Part shown: positions 8,716-18,009 of the stretch, piece after piece
How positions within the stretch are numbered: position 1 is the first letter of the stretch
Layout: every line of letters starts with the position of its first letter
Assembly: GCA_965199585.1 (NCBI GenBank)
Contig: CBDASI010000002.1
Span: 682,001-746,000 of the forward strand
Reading direction: 5' to 3'
Source of the DNA: JAVVHH01 sp965199585
GTDB taxonomy: Bacteria > Pseudomonadota > Alphaproteobacteria > Acetobacterales > Acetobacteraceae
DNA length: 64,000 nt
The notes under the pieces: generated by a model
Databases searched by the model: none
Seen by the model: the letters and a program-made list of their open reading frames with translations, nothing else
What the model was told of the DNA's origin: nothing
Made by a program: the position numbers and the translations under genes

Positions 8716-9810
8716 ATGGGCTTCAACTGCGGCATCGTCGGCCTGCCGAACGTCGGCAAATCGACCCTCTTCAACGCGTTGACCGCGACGGTCGCCGCAC
8801 AGGCGGCGAACTATCCATTCTGCACCATCGAGCCGAACGTCGGCCGGGTCGCGGTGCCGGATCCTCGGCTCGAGGCGCTGGCTCGCATCGGTAAATCCAA
8901 GCAGATCGTGCCGACAAGCCTCGAATTCGTCGACATCGCCGGGCTGGTGCGCGGGGCATCAAAGGGTGAGGGCCTGGGCAACCAGTTCCTCGCCAACATC
9001 CGCGAGGTCGACGCCATCATCCACGTGCTGCGCTGCTTCGAGGATCCGGACGTCACCCATGTCGAGGGCAGCATCGATCCGTTGCGGGACGCCGAGACGG
9101 TGGAGACCGAGCTGATGCTGGCCGATCTCGACAGCCTCGAGCGGCGCCTGCCGGCGTTGGTGAAGAAGGCGCGCGGCAACGACCGGGAAGCGCAGGCGAT
9201 GGTCGCGCTGATGGAGCCGATCGTGACCGCGTTGCAGGCCGGGTTGCCGGCGCGCACGGCGATCCCGGCCAATCAGGTAGAAGCAGCCAAACAGCTGCAA
9301 CTGATGACCAGCAAGCCGGTGCTCTACGTCTGCAACGTCGAGGAGAGCGCCGCGGCAACGGGCAACGCGCAATCCGCCCGGGTGGCCGAGCGTGCAGCAG
9401 CCGAGGGCGCCGGCACCATCATCGTCTCGGCCGCCATCGAGGCCGAGGTGGCTCAGCTCGTCGAGGACGAACGGGCCGAGTTCCTCGACGGGCTCGGGCT
9501 ACACGATAGCGGGCTCGACCGGGTGATCCGCGCCGGCTACGCGCTGCTCGGCCTGGCGACCTATTTCACCGTCGGTCCCAAGGAGACGCGGGCCTGGACC
9601 ATCACCGCCGGGACCAAGGCGCCGCAGGCCGCGGCGGTGATCCACAACGATTTCGAGCGTGGCTTCATCGCCTGCGAGACCATCGGCTACGCGGATTACG
9701 TCGCGCAAGGCGGCGAGGCCGGCGCGAAAGAAGCTGGCAAGATGCGCGTGGAAGGCCGCGAGTACGTGGTGCGTGACGGTGACGTGTTGCTGTTCCGCTT
9801 CAATGTGTGA
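8716..9810 (+). CDS. ychF: Redox-regulated P-loop ATPase YchF
   Basis: At 364 aa this matches YchF/OLA1, a ribosome-associated P-loop ATPase of the Obg family. The P-loop GLPNVGKST is at residues 8-16, FCTIEPNVG follows near 35, and DIAGLV is near 75. The long coiled helical insert (ELMLADLDSLERRLPAL) and the C-terminal TGS domain (AWTITAGTKAPQAA, AGKMRVEGREYVV) are intact. It begins on the base after the pth stop. Confidence 0.97.
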   Translation: MGFNCGIVGLPNVGKSTLFNALTATVAAQAANYPFCTIEPNVGRVAVPDPRLEALARIGKSKQIVPTSLEFVDIAGLVRGASKGEGLGNQFLANIREVDAIIHVLRCFEDPDVTHVEGSIDPLRDAETVETELMLADLDSLERRLPALVKKARGNDREAQAMVALMEPIVTALQAGLPARTAIPANQVEAAKQLQLMTSKPVLYVCNVEESAAATGNAQSARVAERAAAEGAGTIIVSAAIEAEVAQLVEDERAEFLDGLGLHDSGLDRVIRAGYALLGLATYFTVGPKETRAWTITAGTKAPQAAAVIHNDFERGFIACETIGYADYVAQGGEAGAKEAGKMRVEGREYVVRDGDVLLFRFNV

Positions 9811-9876
9811 CCGTTACGGAACCTAGGTGCCGGGCCGTGGTTTACCTCTCGCGCGTCGTTTTGCATGGAGAGCACT

Positions 9877-10143
9877 ATGGGTATGGGCATTATCGCTTGG
9901 ATCATTCTGGGTGTCGTAGCCGGCTTCATCGCTAGCAAGATCGTCAATAAAGCCGGTGAAGGCTTCATCGTCGACCTGATCCTCGGCATCATCGGTTCGG
10001 TCGTCGGCGGTTTCTTGTTCAATACGTTCGGTTTCGCTGGAACGACCGGTTTCAACTTCTACAGCCTGTTCGTCGCCGTTGTCGGTGCAGTCGTCGTGCT
10101 GTGGATCTACCACGCCATCGTGGGCCGTCGGTCGACGCTCTAA
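9877..10143 (+). CDS. GlsB/YeaQ/YmgE family stress-response membrane protein
   Basis: The 88-aa product is a small three-helix membrane protein with the family start (IIAWIILGVVAGFIASKIV) and glycine-rich second helix (DLILGIIGSVVGGFL). Members are often induced by stress; the molecular role is unknown. ATG 9877 is chosen over ATG 9865 because GGAGAG lies about five bases before it. It is followed by the YidB-like gene. Confidence 0.85.
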   Translation: MGMGIIAWIILGVVAGFIASKIVNKAGEGFIVDLILGIIGSVVGGFLFNTFGFAGTTGFNFYSLFVAVVGAVVVLWIYHAIVGRRSTL

Positions 10144-10175
10144 TCAACGCGTACGACGGTTCTTAGGAGAGAGTC

Positions 10176-10574
10176 ATGGGTCTGCTCGATACCATCATCG
10201 GAAGCGTCCTCGGCGGCAACAATCCCAACCAGGGCGCTCTGGGCTCGATCCTCGGATCGGTCTTGTCGAGCCAGGGCGGCGTGGGCGGGTTGGTGCAGAA
10301 GATGAACCAGGCCGGTTTAGGCGACGTCGTCAGTTCGTGGGTCGGCCATGGTAGCAATCAGAGCGTCGACCCGGGCCAGCTTGGCCAGGTGCTCGGCCAC
10401 GATCAGGTTGACCAGTGGTCGCAACAGACTGGCATGTCGCACGACACGATCCTGTCGGAGCTGTCCAGGGTCTTGCCGCATGCGGTCGACCAGATGACCC
10501 CAGGCGGGAATATCCCATCCGACGGCCAGTCGCCGTCGCCGTTTGATGCGCCGGGCCTCGAGCTAAAGGCCTAG
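10176..10574 (+). CDS. YidB family (DUF937) protein
   Basis: The 132-aa protein begins MGLLDTIIGSVLGG and has the conserved WVGHGSNQSV and DQWSQQTGMS patterns of the YidB/DUF937 family. It has no signal peptide or membrane segment. Function in the family is unknown. A TAGGAGAG site precedes the ATG. Its 3' end overlaps the convergent ABC ATPase gene by four bases. Confidence 0.85.
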   Translation: MGLLDTIIGSVLGGNNPNQGALGSILGSVLSSQGGVGGLVQKMNQAGLGDVVSSWVGHGSNQSVDPGQLGQVLGHDQVDQWSQQTGMSHDTILSELSRVLPHAVDQMTPGGNIPSDGQSPSPFDAPGLELKA

Positions 10575-11305
10575 CTCTCCAACTCGACGCTGAGACGTCG
10601 GAGTTCGGCCGTGTGGGCGTTGGTCACACGGCCGGCTCGAAGGTCGTCGGCATCGACGATCTCCACGATCTGGCCCGCCTGCATTACTGCGATCGTCGGG
10701 CAAAGATGCGCAGTCACCGCCAGGTTATGACTGACCAGCACGAAAGTGAGCCGGCGCTGCTGCTGGATATCTTTCAGCAGGTTCAGGATCTCAGCCTGGA
10801 CGGAGACGTCGAGTGCGCTGGTCGGCTCGTCCAGCAAGAGCACCTCCGGTTCCGACATCAGCGCGCGGGCAATGGCGACACGCTGGCGTTGGCCGCCGGA
10901 GAGCTGGTGGGGGAATCGGAACCGTGCGCTCGACGGGAGCGCTACGTCGGACAATGCGCGGGCGATTCGGGCATCCCGATCTCCCATCCCGTGTACCATC
11001 AGAGGCTCGCTGAGGGCACGGTCAACCGTTTGACGCGGATGCAACGATCCGTAGGGATCCTGGAACACCATTTGGACGCGCCGAAAGAAGTCCCGTCCGC
11101 GCCTGCGCTCCAACTGCGTCCCGCCGATGGCCATGTGGCCGGACCAGTTCGGGTTCAGACCCGAAACGGCGCGCAGGATGGTGCTCTTGCCAGAGCCGCT
11201 CTCGCCGACCAGCCCTAGGCTGCCGCCGTCCGGCACCGTGAAAGACACGCCGCGAACTACCTCGTTAGCTCCGAACCGGACGCGCAGGTCGCTGACGTCG
11301 ATCAT
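10571..11305 (-). CDS. Peptide-type ABC transporter ATPase (DppF/OppF-like)
   Basis: The 244-aa ATPase has Walker A GESGSGKST near residues 35-43, Q-loop MVFQDPYGSLHP, signature LSGGQRQRV and Walker B VLLLDEPTSALD. The last gene of a five-gene minus-strand operon, it overlaps the upstream ATPase gene by four bases. With that second ATPase it should power import by the DppB/DppC-type channel. The usual C-terminal Opp/Dpp extension with its iron-sulfur-like cysteines is absent, so the protein is shorter than classical DppF. Confidence 0.88.
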   Translation of the reverse strand: MIDVSDLRVRFGANEVVRGVSFTVPDGGSLGLVGESGSGKSTILRAVSGLNPNWSGHMAIGGTQLERRRGRDFFRRVQMVFQDPYGSLHPRQTVDRALSEPLMVHGMGDRDARIARALSDVALPSSARFRFPHQLSGGQRQRVAIARALMSEPEVLLLDEPTSALDVSVQAEILNLLKDIQQQRRLTFVLVSHNLAVTAHLCPTIAVMQAGQIVEIVDADDLRAGRVTNAHTAELRRLSVELES

Positions 11306-12132
11306 GAGTTCATCCAGGCCGGGTCGCGTTGCAGGGTCGGAAGCCGCGCGGCCGGATGGGTGAGTGACGGCATGCAGGAGAGCAGGCCGCGTGTGTAGGG
11401 GTGCTGCGCCTGGTGGAGATCGCCGGCCTTCAGTTCCTCGACGACGCGGCCGGCATACATCACCGCGATCCGGTCGCAGAAATGGCCGACTAAGGGCAGG
11501 TCGTGGCTGATCAGCATGAGCCCCATGCCCCGTCGGCTGACGAGATCCTCGATCAGGCGCAGGATCTCGGCCTGCACGGTGGCGTCGAGCGCGCTGGTGG
11601 GTTCGTCGGCGATCAGCAGTTCAGGGTCGGGCGCCAGCATGGTGGCGATCATCACGCGCTGGCCCATGCCGCCAGAGAGCTCGTGCGGATAGCTGGCAGC
11701 GACGCGGGCGGGATCGCGGATGCGGACCTGGTCGAGCAGCTCGGTCGCGGCCTGCAACGAGACCCGGCGACTGCCGCCTTTATGAGCGCGCCAGGCTTCG
11801 GCGATCTGCTCGCCGGCGGTCATGACCGGGTTGAGCGAGTATTTCGGGTCTTGCAGGATCAGCCCGGCGCGGCGGCCGCGGATCTTGCGCATCTGCCGCT
11901 CGGATGCGGCGCGGACGTCGATGCCGTCGAAGGACAGGCGATCCGCCTCGATAATCGCGTGACCCGGCAGCAGCTTGAGCAGCGAGCGCGCGGTGAGCGA
12001 TTTGCCGGACCCGCTTTCGCCGACGATGCCGAGCTTTTCCTTGCCGAGCGTCATCGAGACACCGCGGACGGCATCGACCGGGCCGGAGGGCGTCGGGAAC
12101 GCGACGCGCAGGTTCTGGATGTCGACGAGCAT
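11302..12132 (-). CDS. Peptide-type ABC transporter ATPase (DppD/OppD-like)
   Basis: The 276-aa ATPase has Walker A GESGSGKS, Q-loop LILQDPKYSLNPV, signature LSGGMGQRV and Walker B LLIADEPTSALDATV. The C-terminus carries the oligopeptide-transporter tail pattern HPYTRGLLSCMP. It begins one base after the DppC-like permease and overlaps the DppF-like gene by four bases. Together the two ATPases form the heterodimeric motor of the importer. Confidence 0.9.
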   Translation of the reverse strand: MLVDIQNLRVAFPTPSGPVDAVRGVSMTLGKEKLGIVGESGSGKSLTARSLLKLLPGHAIIEADRLSFDGIDVRAASERQMRKIRGRRAGLILQDPKYSLNPVMTAGEQIAEAWRAHKGGSRRVSLQAATELLDQVRIRDPARVAASYPHELSGGMGQRVMIATMLAPDPELLIADEPTSALDATVQAEILRLIEDLVSRRGMGLMLISHDLPLVGHFCDRIAVMYAGRVVEELKAGDLHQAQHPYTRGLLSCMPSLTHPAARLPTLQRDPAWMNS

Positions 12133-13035
12133 CTAACCCCCCTGCTTCGGGTCGAGCACGTCGCGCAGGCCATCGCCGAGAAGATTGAAGGCGAGGCTGG
12201 CAAGGAAGATGGCGATGCCGGGGATGGTCGGCACCCACCATTGCTCGAGGATGAAACGGCGCGCCGTGGCGATCATGGTGCCCCATTCCGGCGCCGGCGG
12301 CTGCGCGCCCATGCCCAGGAAGCCGAGGCCGGCGACGGTGAGGATGATGCTGCTCATGTCGAGCGTCACGCGGACGATCAGGCTGGGCAGGCAGAGCGGG
12401 GCGATGTGCCGCAACACAATCCGCCCGCCAGACGCGCCGGTGATGCGCACGGCGGCTACGAAGTCCGCACCGCGCAGGCCTAGCGTCTCCGCGCGCGCCA
12501 GGCGGGCATAGGGCGGCCAGGCGGTGAGCGCGATGGCGGCGATGGCGCTGGTGACGCCGGGCCGGAGCGCGGCGACGAAGGCGAGCGCCAGCACCAGACG
12601 GGGAAAAGCGAGGAACACGTCGGTGATCCGCATCAGCAGGCGGTCCCACACGCCACCGGCATATCCAGCGATGCAGCCGATCGCCAAGCCGAAAGGCGCG
12701 ACGAGGATCACGATGGCGACGACCATGCCGAGCGTGACCCGGCCGCCGAAGAGAATGCGCGAGTAGATGTCGCGGCCGAGTTCGTCGGTGCCGAGCCAAT
12801 GCCGCGCCGAGGGGCGGGCAAGGCGGTTGGCAAGGTCCTGTACGCCCGGGTCCTGGTTGGTCAGCAGCGGTGCGGCGAGCGAGACGACGATGAGGAACAG
12901 CGCGACGATCAGCCCTGCCATCGCCAGCGGGTTGGAGCGGAACTGCAGCCACAGGCGGTAGCGCCGGCCCCAGGCGGCCTGGCTGCGCGAGGCGGGGGTC
13001 TCGGTCAGGAGCCAGTCACGGGAGGAGGCGCTCAT
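12133..13035 (-). CDS. Peptide-type ABC transporter permease (DppC-like)
   Basis: The 300-aa permease has an N-terminal cytoplasmic segment, a first membrane helix (PLAMAGLIVALFLIVVSL), the HWLGTDELGRDIYSR motif of DppC/OppC proteins, and the EAA loop region (ADFVAAVRITGASGGRIVLRH at its start). It has about six membrane segments and matches family length. It overlaps the DppB-like gene by four bases. Substrate is unknown; peptides, nickel or opines are all carried by this family. Confidence 0.9.
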   Translation of the reverse strand: MSASSRDWLLTETPASRSQAAWGRRYRLWLQFRSNPLAMAGLIVALFLIVVSLAAPLLTNQDPGVQDLANRLARPSARHWLGTDELGRDIYSRILFGGRVTLGMVVAIVILVAPFGLAIGCIAGYAGGVWDRLLMRITDVFLAFPRLVLALAFVAALRPGVTSAIAAIALTAWPPYARLARAETLGLRGADFVAAVRITGASGGRIVLRHIAPLCLPSLIVRVTLDMSSIILTVAGLGFLGMGAQPPAPEWGTMIATARRFILEQWWVPTIPGIAIFLASLAFNLLGDGLRDVLDPKQGG

Positions 13036-14042
13036 CGGACTCTCGGGTCGAGCGCCCTATACATCAGGTCGGCGAACAGGTTCAGGATCACGTAGCTCAG
13101 CCCCACGACCAGCGTTGCGCCGAGCACGGCGTTCATGTCGGCATTCAGCAGGCTGCCAGTGAGGTATTGGCCGAGGCCGGGCCAGCTGAAAATCGTCTCC
13201 GTCAGCACCGCCCCTTCCAACAGCCCGGCATAAGTGAGTGCCAGCACAGTGATGAGGCGGACCAGGATGTTGCCGAAGCCGTGGCGCCAGATGATCGTCG
13301 TTGCCGAGAGGCCCTTGGCGCGCGCGGTCACGATGTATTCGCCGCGCAGGCTGTCGAGCATGAAGGCGCGGGTCATGCGGGCGATGTAGGCCATGTTGAA
13401 CGCTGCCAGCACCAGCGCCGGCAGCGCGAGGTGGTTGATGGCGTCGCGCAGTGCGTCCCAGTCCTGGGCCAGCGCCGCATCGATCAGCAGCACGCCCGTT
13501 ACCTGGGGCACCATGTCCTGATACAGCACGTCCTGCCGGCCCGGCCCGGGCGCCCAGCCGAGGGTGGCGTAGAAGATCAGCAGCGCGAGCAGCGCCAGGA
13601 CGAAGACCGGGATCGAGTGCCCGGACAGGCAGACGACGCGAATGAGCTGGTCGACCCACTTCCCCTGCCGCACCGCCGCGTAGACCCCGAGCGGGACGCC
13701 GACGAGCGTGGCGAGGATCAGCGCGACGCTCGAGAGTTCGAGCGTGGCGGGGAAGAAGCGGGCGATGTCGGTGGTGACCGAGTTGCTGGTCATCACGGAG
13801 CGGCCGAGATTGCCCTGCGCCAGCTCGACGACGTAGTGCACGAATTGCTGCGGCAGCGGTTGGTCGAGCCCCATCTCGTGCCGCGTGCGCTCGACCACGT
13901 CCTGCGGCGCGCGGTCGCCGACGACGGCGAGGACCGGGTCGATGGGCACGACTCGGCCGATTAGGAAGGTGATCAGCACGAGGCCGAACAGCGTGATGGG
14001 GATGCTCGCCAGGGTGGCGGCGAGCGATCGGAAGCGGTTCAA
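13032..14042 (-). CDS. Peptide-type ABC transporter permease (DppB-like)
   Basis: The 336-aa permease has the DppB N-terminal helix and periplasmic pattern (GRVVPIDPVLAVVGDRAP), MGLDQPLPQQFVHY, and the EAA loop with DSLRGEYIVTARAKGL and WRHGFGN. About six membrane helices are apparent. Its start overlaps the stop of the substrate-binding protein gene by four bases, so the whole importer is one transcript. Confidence 0.9.
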   Translation of the reverse strand: MNRFRSLAATLASIPITLFGLVLITFLIGRVVPIDPVLAVVGDRAPQDVVERTRHEMGLDQPLPQQFVHYVVELAQGNLGRSVMTSNSVTTDIARFFPATLELSSVALILATLVGVPLGVYAAVRQGKWVDQLIRVVCLSGHSIPVFVLALLALLIFYATLGWAPGPGRQDVLYQDMVPQVTGVLLIDAALAQDWDALRDAINHLALPALVLAAFNMAYIARMTRAFMLDSLRGEYIVTARAKGLSATTIIWRHGFGNILVRLITVLALTYAGLLEGAVLTETIFSWPGLGQYLTGSLLNADMNAVLGATLVVGLSYVILNLFADLMYRALDPRVR

Positions 14043-15637
14043 GCTTTGGCGATGTCCACGTAGCTGGTGCTGTCCGAGAGCGGCCCGATCTCGAGCCCGG
14101 TCACGCCCTTGCGCGACGCGGCGATCTCGACCTGCTGCAGCAGGATCGCGAACGGGCCAGATTCCTGCAGGTCGCCTTGAAGGCGCTCATAAGCGCGGAC
14201 ACGCCTGTCGGCGTCCTGCTCGCGAACGGCGGCAATGGCGCGCTCGGTCAGCTCCTTGTTCTGCCAGGTGGAGCGCCAGGCGAGTGTGCGATCCTTGGCA
14301 TCGTCGCCGTTGTCGACGTTCTCGCAGAAGGTCTGTGCGTTGCTGTTGGGATCCATATAGTCGGAGCTCCAACGCGACAGGGCGAGTTCGTGCTTGCGGG
14401 CGCGGGTCTTGGTGATGACCTGGCGGAACTCGGCCGGCAGAATGTTCAGCTTGATGCCGATCGCGGCGAAATCGGCCTGCAGCGCCTGGGCGATGTCGGC
14501 ATAGGGCGAGACGTTCTGGCAATCGAGCGTGATCTCGAAACCGTTCTCGAGGCCGGCTTCCTTCATCAGCGCCTTGGCCTTCTCGACGTTCTTGCTGAAC
14601 GGGAGGTCGGTCAACGCGCCCGGCAGACCCTTTGGCAGGAAGGCCTGCTGCTCGACGAAGATATTCGGCGTGATGTTGGTGGCGATGGCCTTGTAGTCGA
14701 TCGCCCACTTGATGGCCTGGCGAACCTGCGGCTTGGCCAGGTTCGCGTTGGTCTGGTTCATCGCCAGGAACAGGACGCTCGCCTTGGACGCCTTGATGGT
14801 GCTGAAGCTGGGATTGGCTTCGATCGTCTTGATCTGTTCGGGGCTGAGATTGCGGGCGATGTCGATGTCGCCCTTCTGCAGCGCGAGGAATTGCGCGCTC
14901 GAATCCGGACGGTGCAGGATCAGCACGCGCTTGGCCTTGGGCGCGTGCGCGGCGTTCGGATTGGCGTCGAGTGCCACGGACTCGCTCGCCCGCCAGGCGC
15001 GCAGCGTGAACGGGCCGGAGCCGGCGCTATTGGTCTTCAGCCAGGCATTGCCCATGTCGCCGGCCGTTTCGTGCGACATCACCGTCTTCTTGTCGACGAT
15101 GCAGCCCACGTTGGCCGACAGACAATAGAACAGGAAGGTCGGTGCGAATTTCTCCGTGAGCTTCATGACGACGGTCTGCGGGTCCGGCGCGGTGATGCGC
15201 TCGGCGATGTTGTCCTTGGTGAAGCCGAGCTGGCTGATGATGAAGGCGGGCGCCTTATTCAGCGTGACGGCGCGGGTCAGGCTGAAGACGACGTCCTCGG
15301 CGGTGACCGGGTTGCCGGAGGCGAACTTGCGGCCGGTGACGAGATGGAATGTGGTGGTCAGGCCATCGCTCGACGTCTCCCACTTCTCGGCAAGCTCCGG
15401 CATGAGCTTGGTCGGGTCCTTGAGGTCCGGATGGATCAGCTTCTCATAGATGTTGCCGGTGACCTCGTTGCTGCTGAACTCGAAGCTCTCCTGCGGATCG
15501 AGGCTGATGATGTCATCGATCTGGAGCGCCATGATCACGACGTCCTTCGGCGTCTCCGCAGCGGCCGGGCTGAAGGCGGAGGTGCCGAGCAACGGGCCTA
15601 TGGCGGCGGCGCCGAGCAGAGTGCGGCGGTTCAGCAT
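14039..15637 (-). CDS. ABC transporter substrate-binding protein, family 5 (peptide type)
   Basis: The 532-aa protein starts MLNRRTLLGAAAIGPLLG, a Tat/Sec-like signal, and contains family-5 features (IDDIISLDPQES, GNIYEKLI, WETSSDGLTTTFHL, TAEDVVFSLTRA). It delivers a periplasmic ligand to the permeases encoded next in the operon. ATG 15637 is chosen because AAGGA lies seven bases upstream; a start seven codons earlier lacks such a site. It is a clear paralogue of the binding protein at 58294-59880. Confidence 0.9.
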   Translation of the reverse strand: MLNRRTLLGAAAIGPLLGTSAFSPAAAETPKDVVIMALQIDDIISLDPQESFEFSSNEVTGNIYEKLIHPDLKDPTKLMPELAEKWETSSDGLTTTFHLVTGRKFASGNPVTAEDVVFSLTRAVTLNKAPAFIISQLGFTKDNIAERITAPDPQTVVMKLTEKFAPTFLFYCLSANVGCIVDKKTVMSHETAGDMGNAWLKTNSAGSGPFTLRAWRASESVALDANPNAAHAPKAKRVLILHRPDSSAQFLALQKGDIDIARNLSPEQIKTIEANPSFSTIKASKASVLFLAMNQTNANLAKPQVRQAIKWAIDYKAIATNITPNIFVEQQAFLPKGLPGALTDLPFSKNVEKAKALMKEAGLENGFEITLDCQNVSPYADIAQALQADFAAIGIKLNILPAEFRQVITKTRARKHELALSRWSSDYMDPNSNAQTFCENVDNGDDAKDRTLAWRSTWQNKELTERAIAAVREQDADRRVRAYERLQGDLQESGPFAILLQQVEIAASRKGVTGLEIGPLSDSTSYVDIAKA

Positions 15638-15736
15638 CGATATTTCCTTGGCAGCCATGCGTTCACGATACCCGCGCGAACGCGTGGGTCAAAGCACGGA
15701 CTACCCAGGGTCCCAAATTTTCGCCAATGTGCAGGA

Positions 15737-16969
<1,233 letters not shown>

Positions 16970-17005
16970 CACCGACGACTCCGCTCTGATCCAAGGAGGC
17001 TCACC

Positions 17006-17416
17006 ATGGACCTGATCACCATCATCGCCGGCCCGTTCACCTTCCGCGCCCGCTTCGAGGACGCGCTGGCGCCGAAAACCTGCGCGCGCTTCCGAGCGCT
17101 GCTGCCCTATGACGAGCGGATCATCCACGTCCGCTGGAGCGGCGAAGGCTGCTGGATCCCGCTCGGCGACCTCGACCTCGGCCTCGGCTACGAGAACAAC
17201 ACCAGCTTCCCGGCGCCCGGCCAGATCATCCTGTATCCCGGCGGCGTCAGCGAGACGGAAATCCTGCTCGCCTACGGCCCGGTCTGCTTCGCCAGCAAGG
17301 CGGGCCAACTTTCCGGCAACCATTTCCTTACCATCGTCGACGGGCTGGAGCAGCTGCAGCCGCTTGGCAAGATGACGCTCTGGCAAGGCGCCCAGCCGAT
17401 CCGCTTCGGCGGCTGA
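17006..17416 (+). CDS. DUF3830 family (cyclophilin-like) protein
   Basis: The 136-aa protein matches DUF3830, a small cyclophilin-like fold often found near amidohydrolase or CoA-transferase genes. Recognisable parts are FRARFEDALAPKTCARF near 12-30, VRWSGEGCWIPLG and PGQIILYPGGVSETE. An AAGGAGG site lies eight bases before the ATG. Eleven bases separate its stop from the left attachment site, so it is the last chromosomal gene before the island. Confidence 0.85.
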   Translation: MDLITIIAGPFTFRARFEDALAPKTCARFRALLPYDERIIHVRWSGEGCWIPLGDLDLGLGYENNTSFPAPGQIILYPGGVSETEILLAYGPVCFASKAGQLSGNHFLTIVDGLEQLQPLGKMTLWQGAQPIRFGG

Positions 17417-17427
17417 AGGGTACGGCA

Positions 17428-17481
17428 TGCCCGCCGCCGGACTCGAACCGGCAAGCCCTGTCACGGACGTCGGATTTTAAG
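17428..17481 (-). repeat. attL: 54-bp tRNA-Leu 3' fragment
   Basis: This segment is identical to the tRNA-Leu gene from its last base to the anticodon loop and then diverges (GATTTTAAG followed by CTCG instead of TCCG). It marks the left end of the island. No CCA follows on the chromosomal side. Confidence 0.9.
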
Positions 17482-18009
17482 CTCGATTGGGTGCGCGGCT
17501 CCATATGTTCCGGGGCGTTGTTCCCTAATGTTTTGAGTGAGTTGCTGATTGTTTGGGATGAGCGCGGCCTGTTTCCGATCGAGGGTCCAGTCGGCACAGC
17601 CAAGCGGTGATGCGGGCGTTGGCGTCATCATGGGCGCGCTGTCGTTTTTGAGGATGGCAAGGAGACATCCGCGAGTTGTTCAAGGCTGGCATAGCGGACC
17701 ATGCGACGCTTTCCGATGGTGACAGTCTCGACGCGGCCAGGTGGGAGAGCGCGGCGGAGGGCATTTCGCCGGGATACTCCGGGTGGTGGCACTAGCCCAC
17801 ATCTGGCCCACCCGGATGATCCAGTAACTCATTGATAATGCGTGCTGGCCCACCGGCCCACCAATCCCATCAATTACAAGTACAAGACCTTAATTGGTTC
17901 CTGGGCCGCCGCCCAGGACCTTCCCTTGGTGGAGGTGGGCCAGTGGGCCAGCCAGCAATCCAGGGTCCTTGAGAGGAACGGTGGGCCACTGGTCCACCGT
18001 TCCTTTGGA
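17482..18009. other. Non-coding end region of the island, candidate replication origin
   Basis: I see no credible gene here. The segment contains six copies of the heptamer GGCCCAC/GTGGGCC: three as GGCCCAC at 17805, 17847 and 17855, and three inverted at 17935, 17943 and 17981. Between the two groups is a perfect 8-bp inverted repeat with a 4-base loop (17899-17918, TCCTGGGC-CGCC-GCCCAGGA). The AT-rich stretch 17862-17898 separates them. Direct plus inverted short repeats beside primase and helicase genes fit an origin; a terminator role for the hairpin is the alternative. Confidence 0.4.

Noticed and set aside
14177..15736. Very long N-terminal extension of the CoA-transferase frame
   Set aside because: It lies antisense to the binding-protein gene; family length and a ribosome-binding site support ATG 15737.
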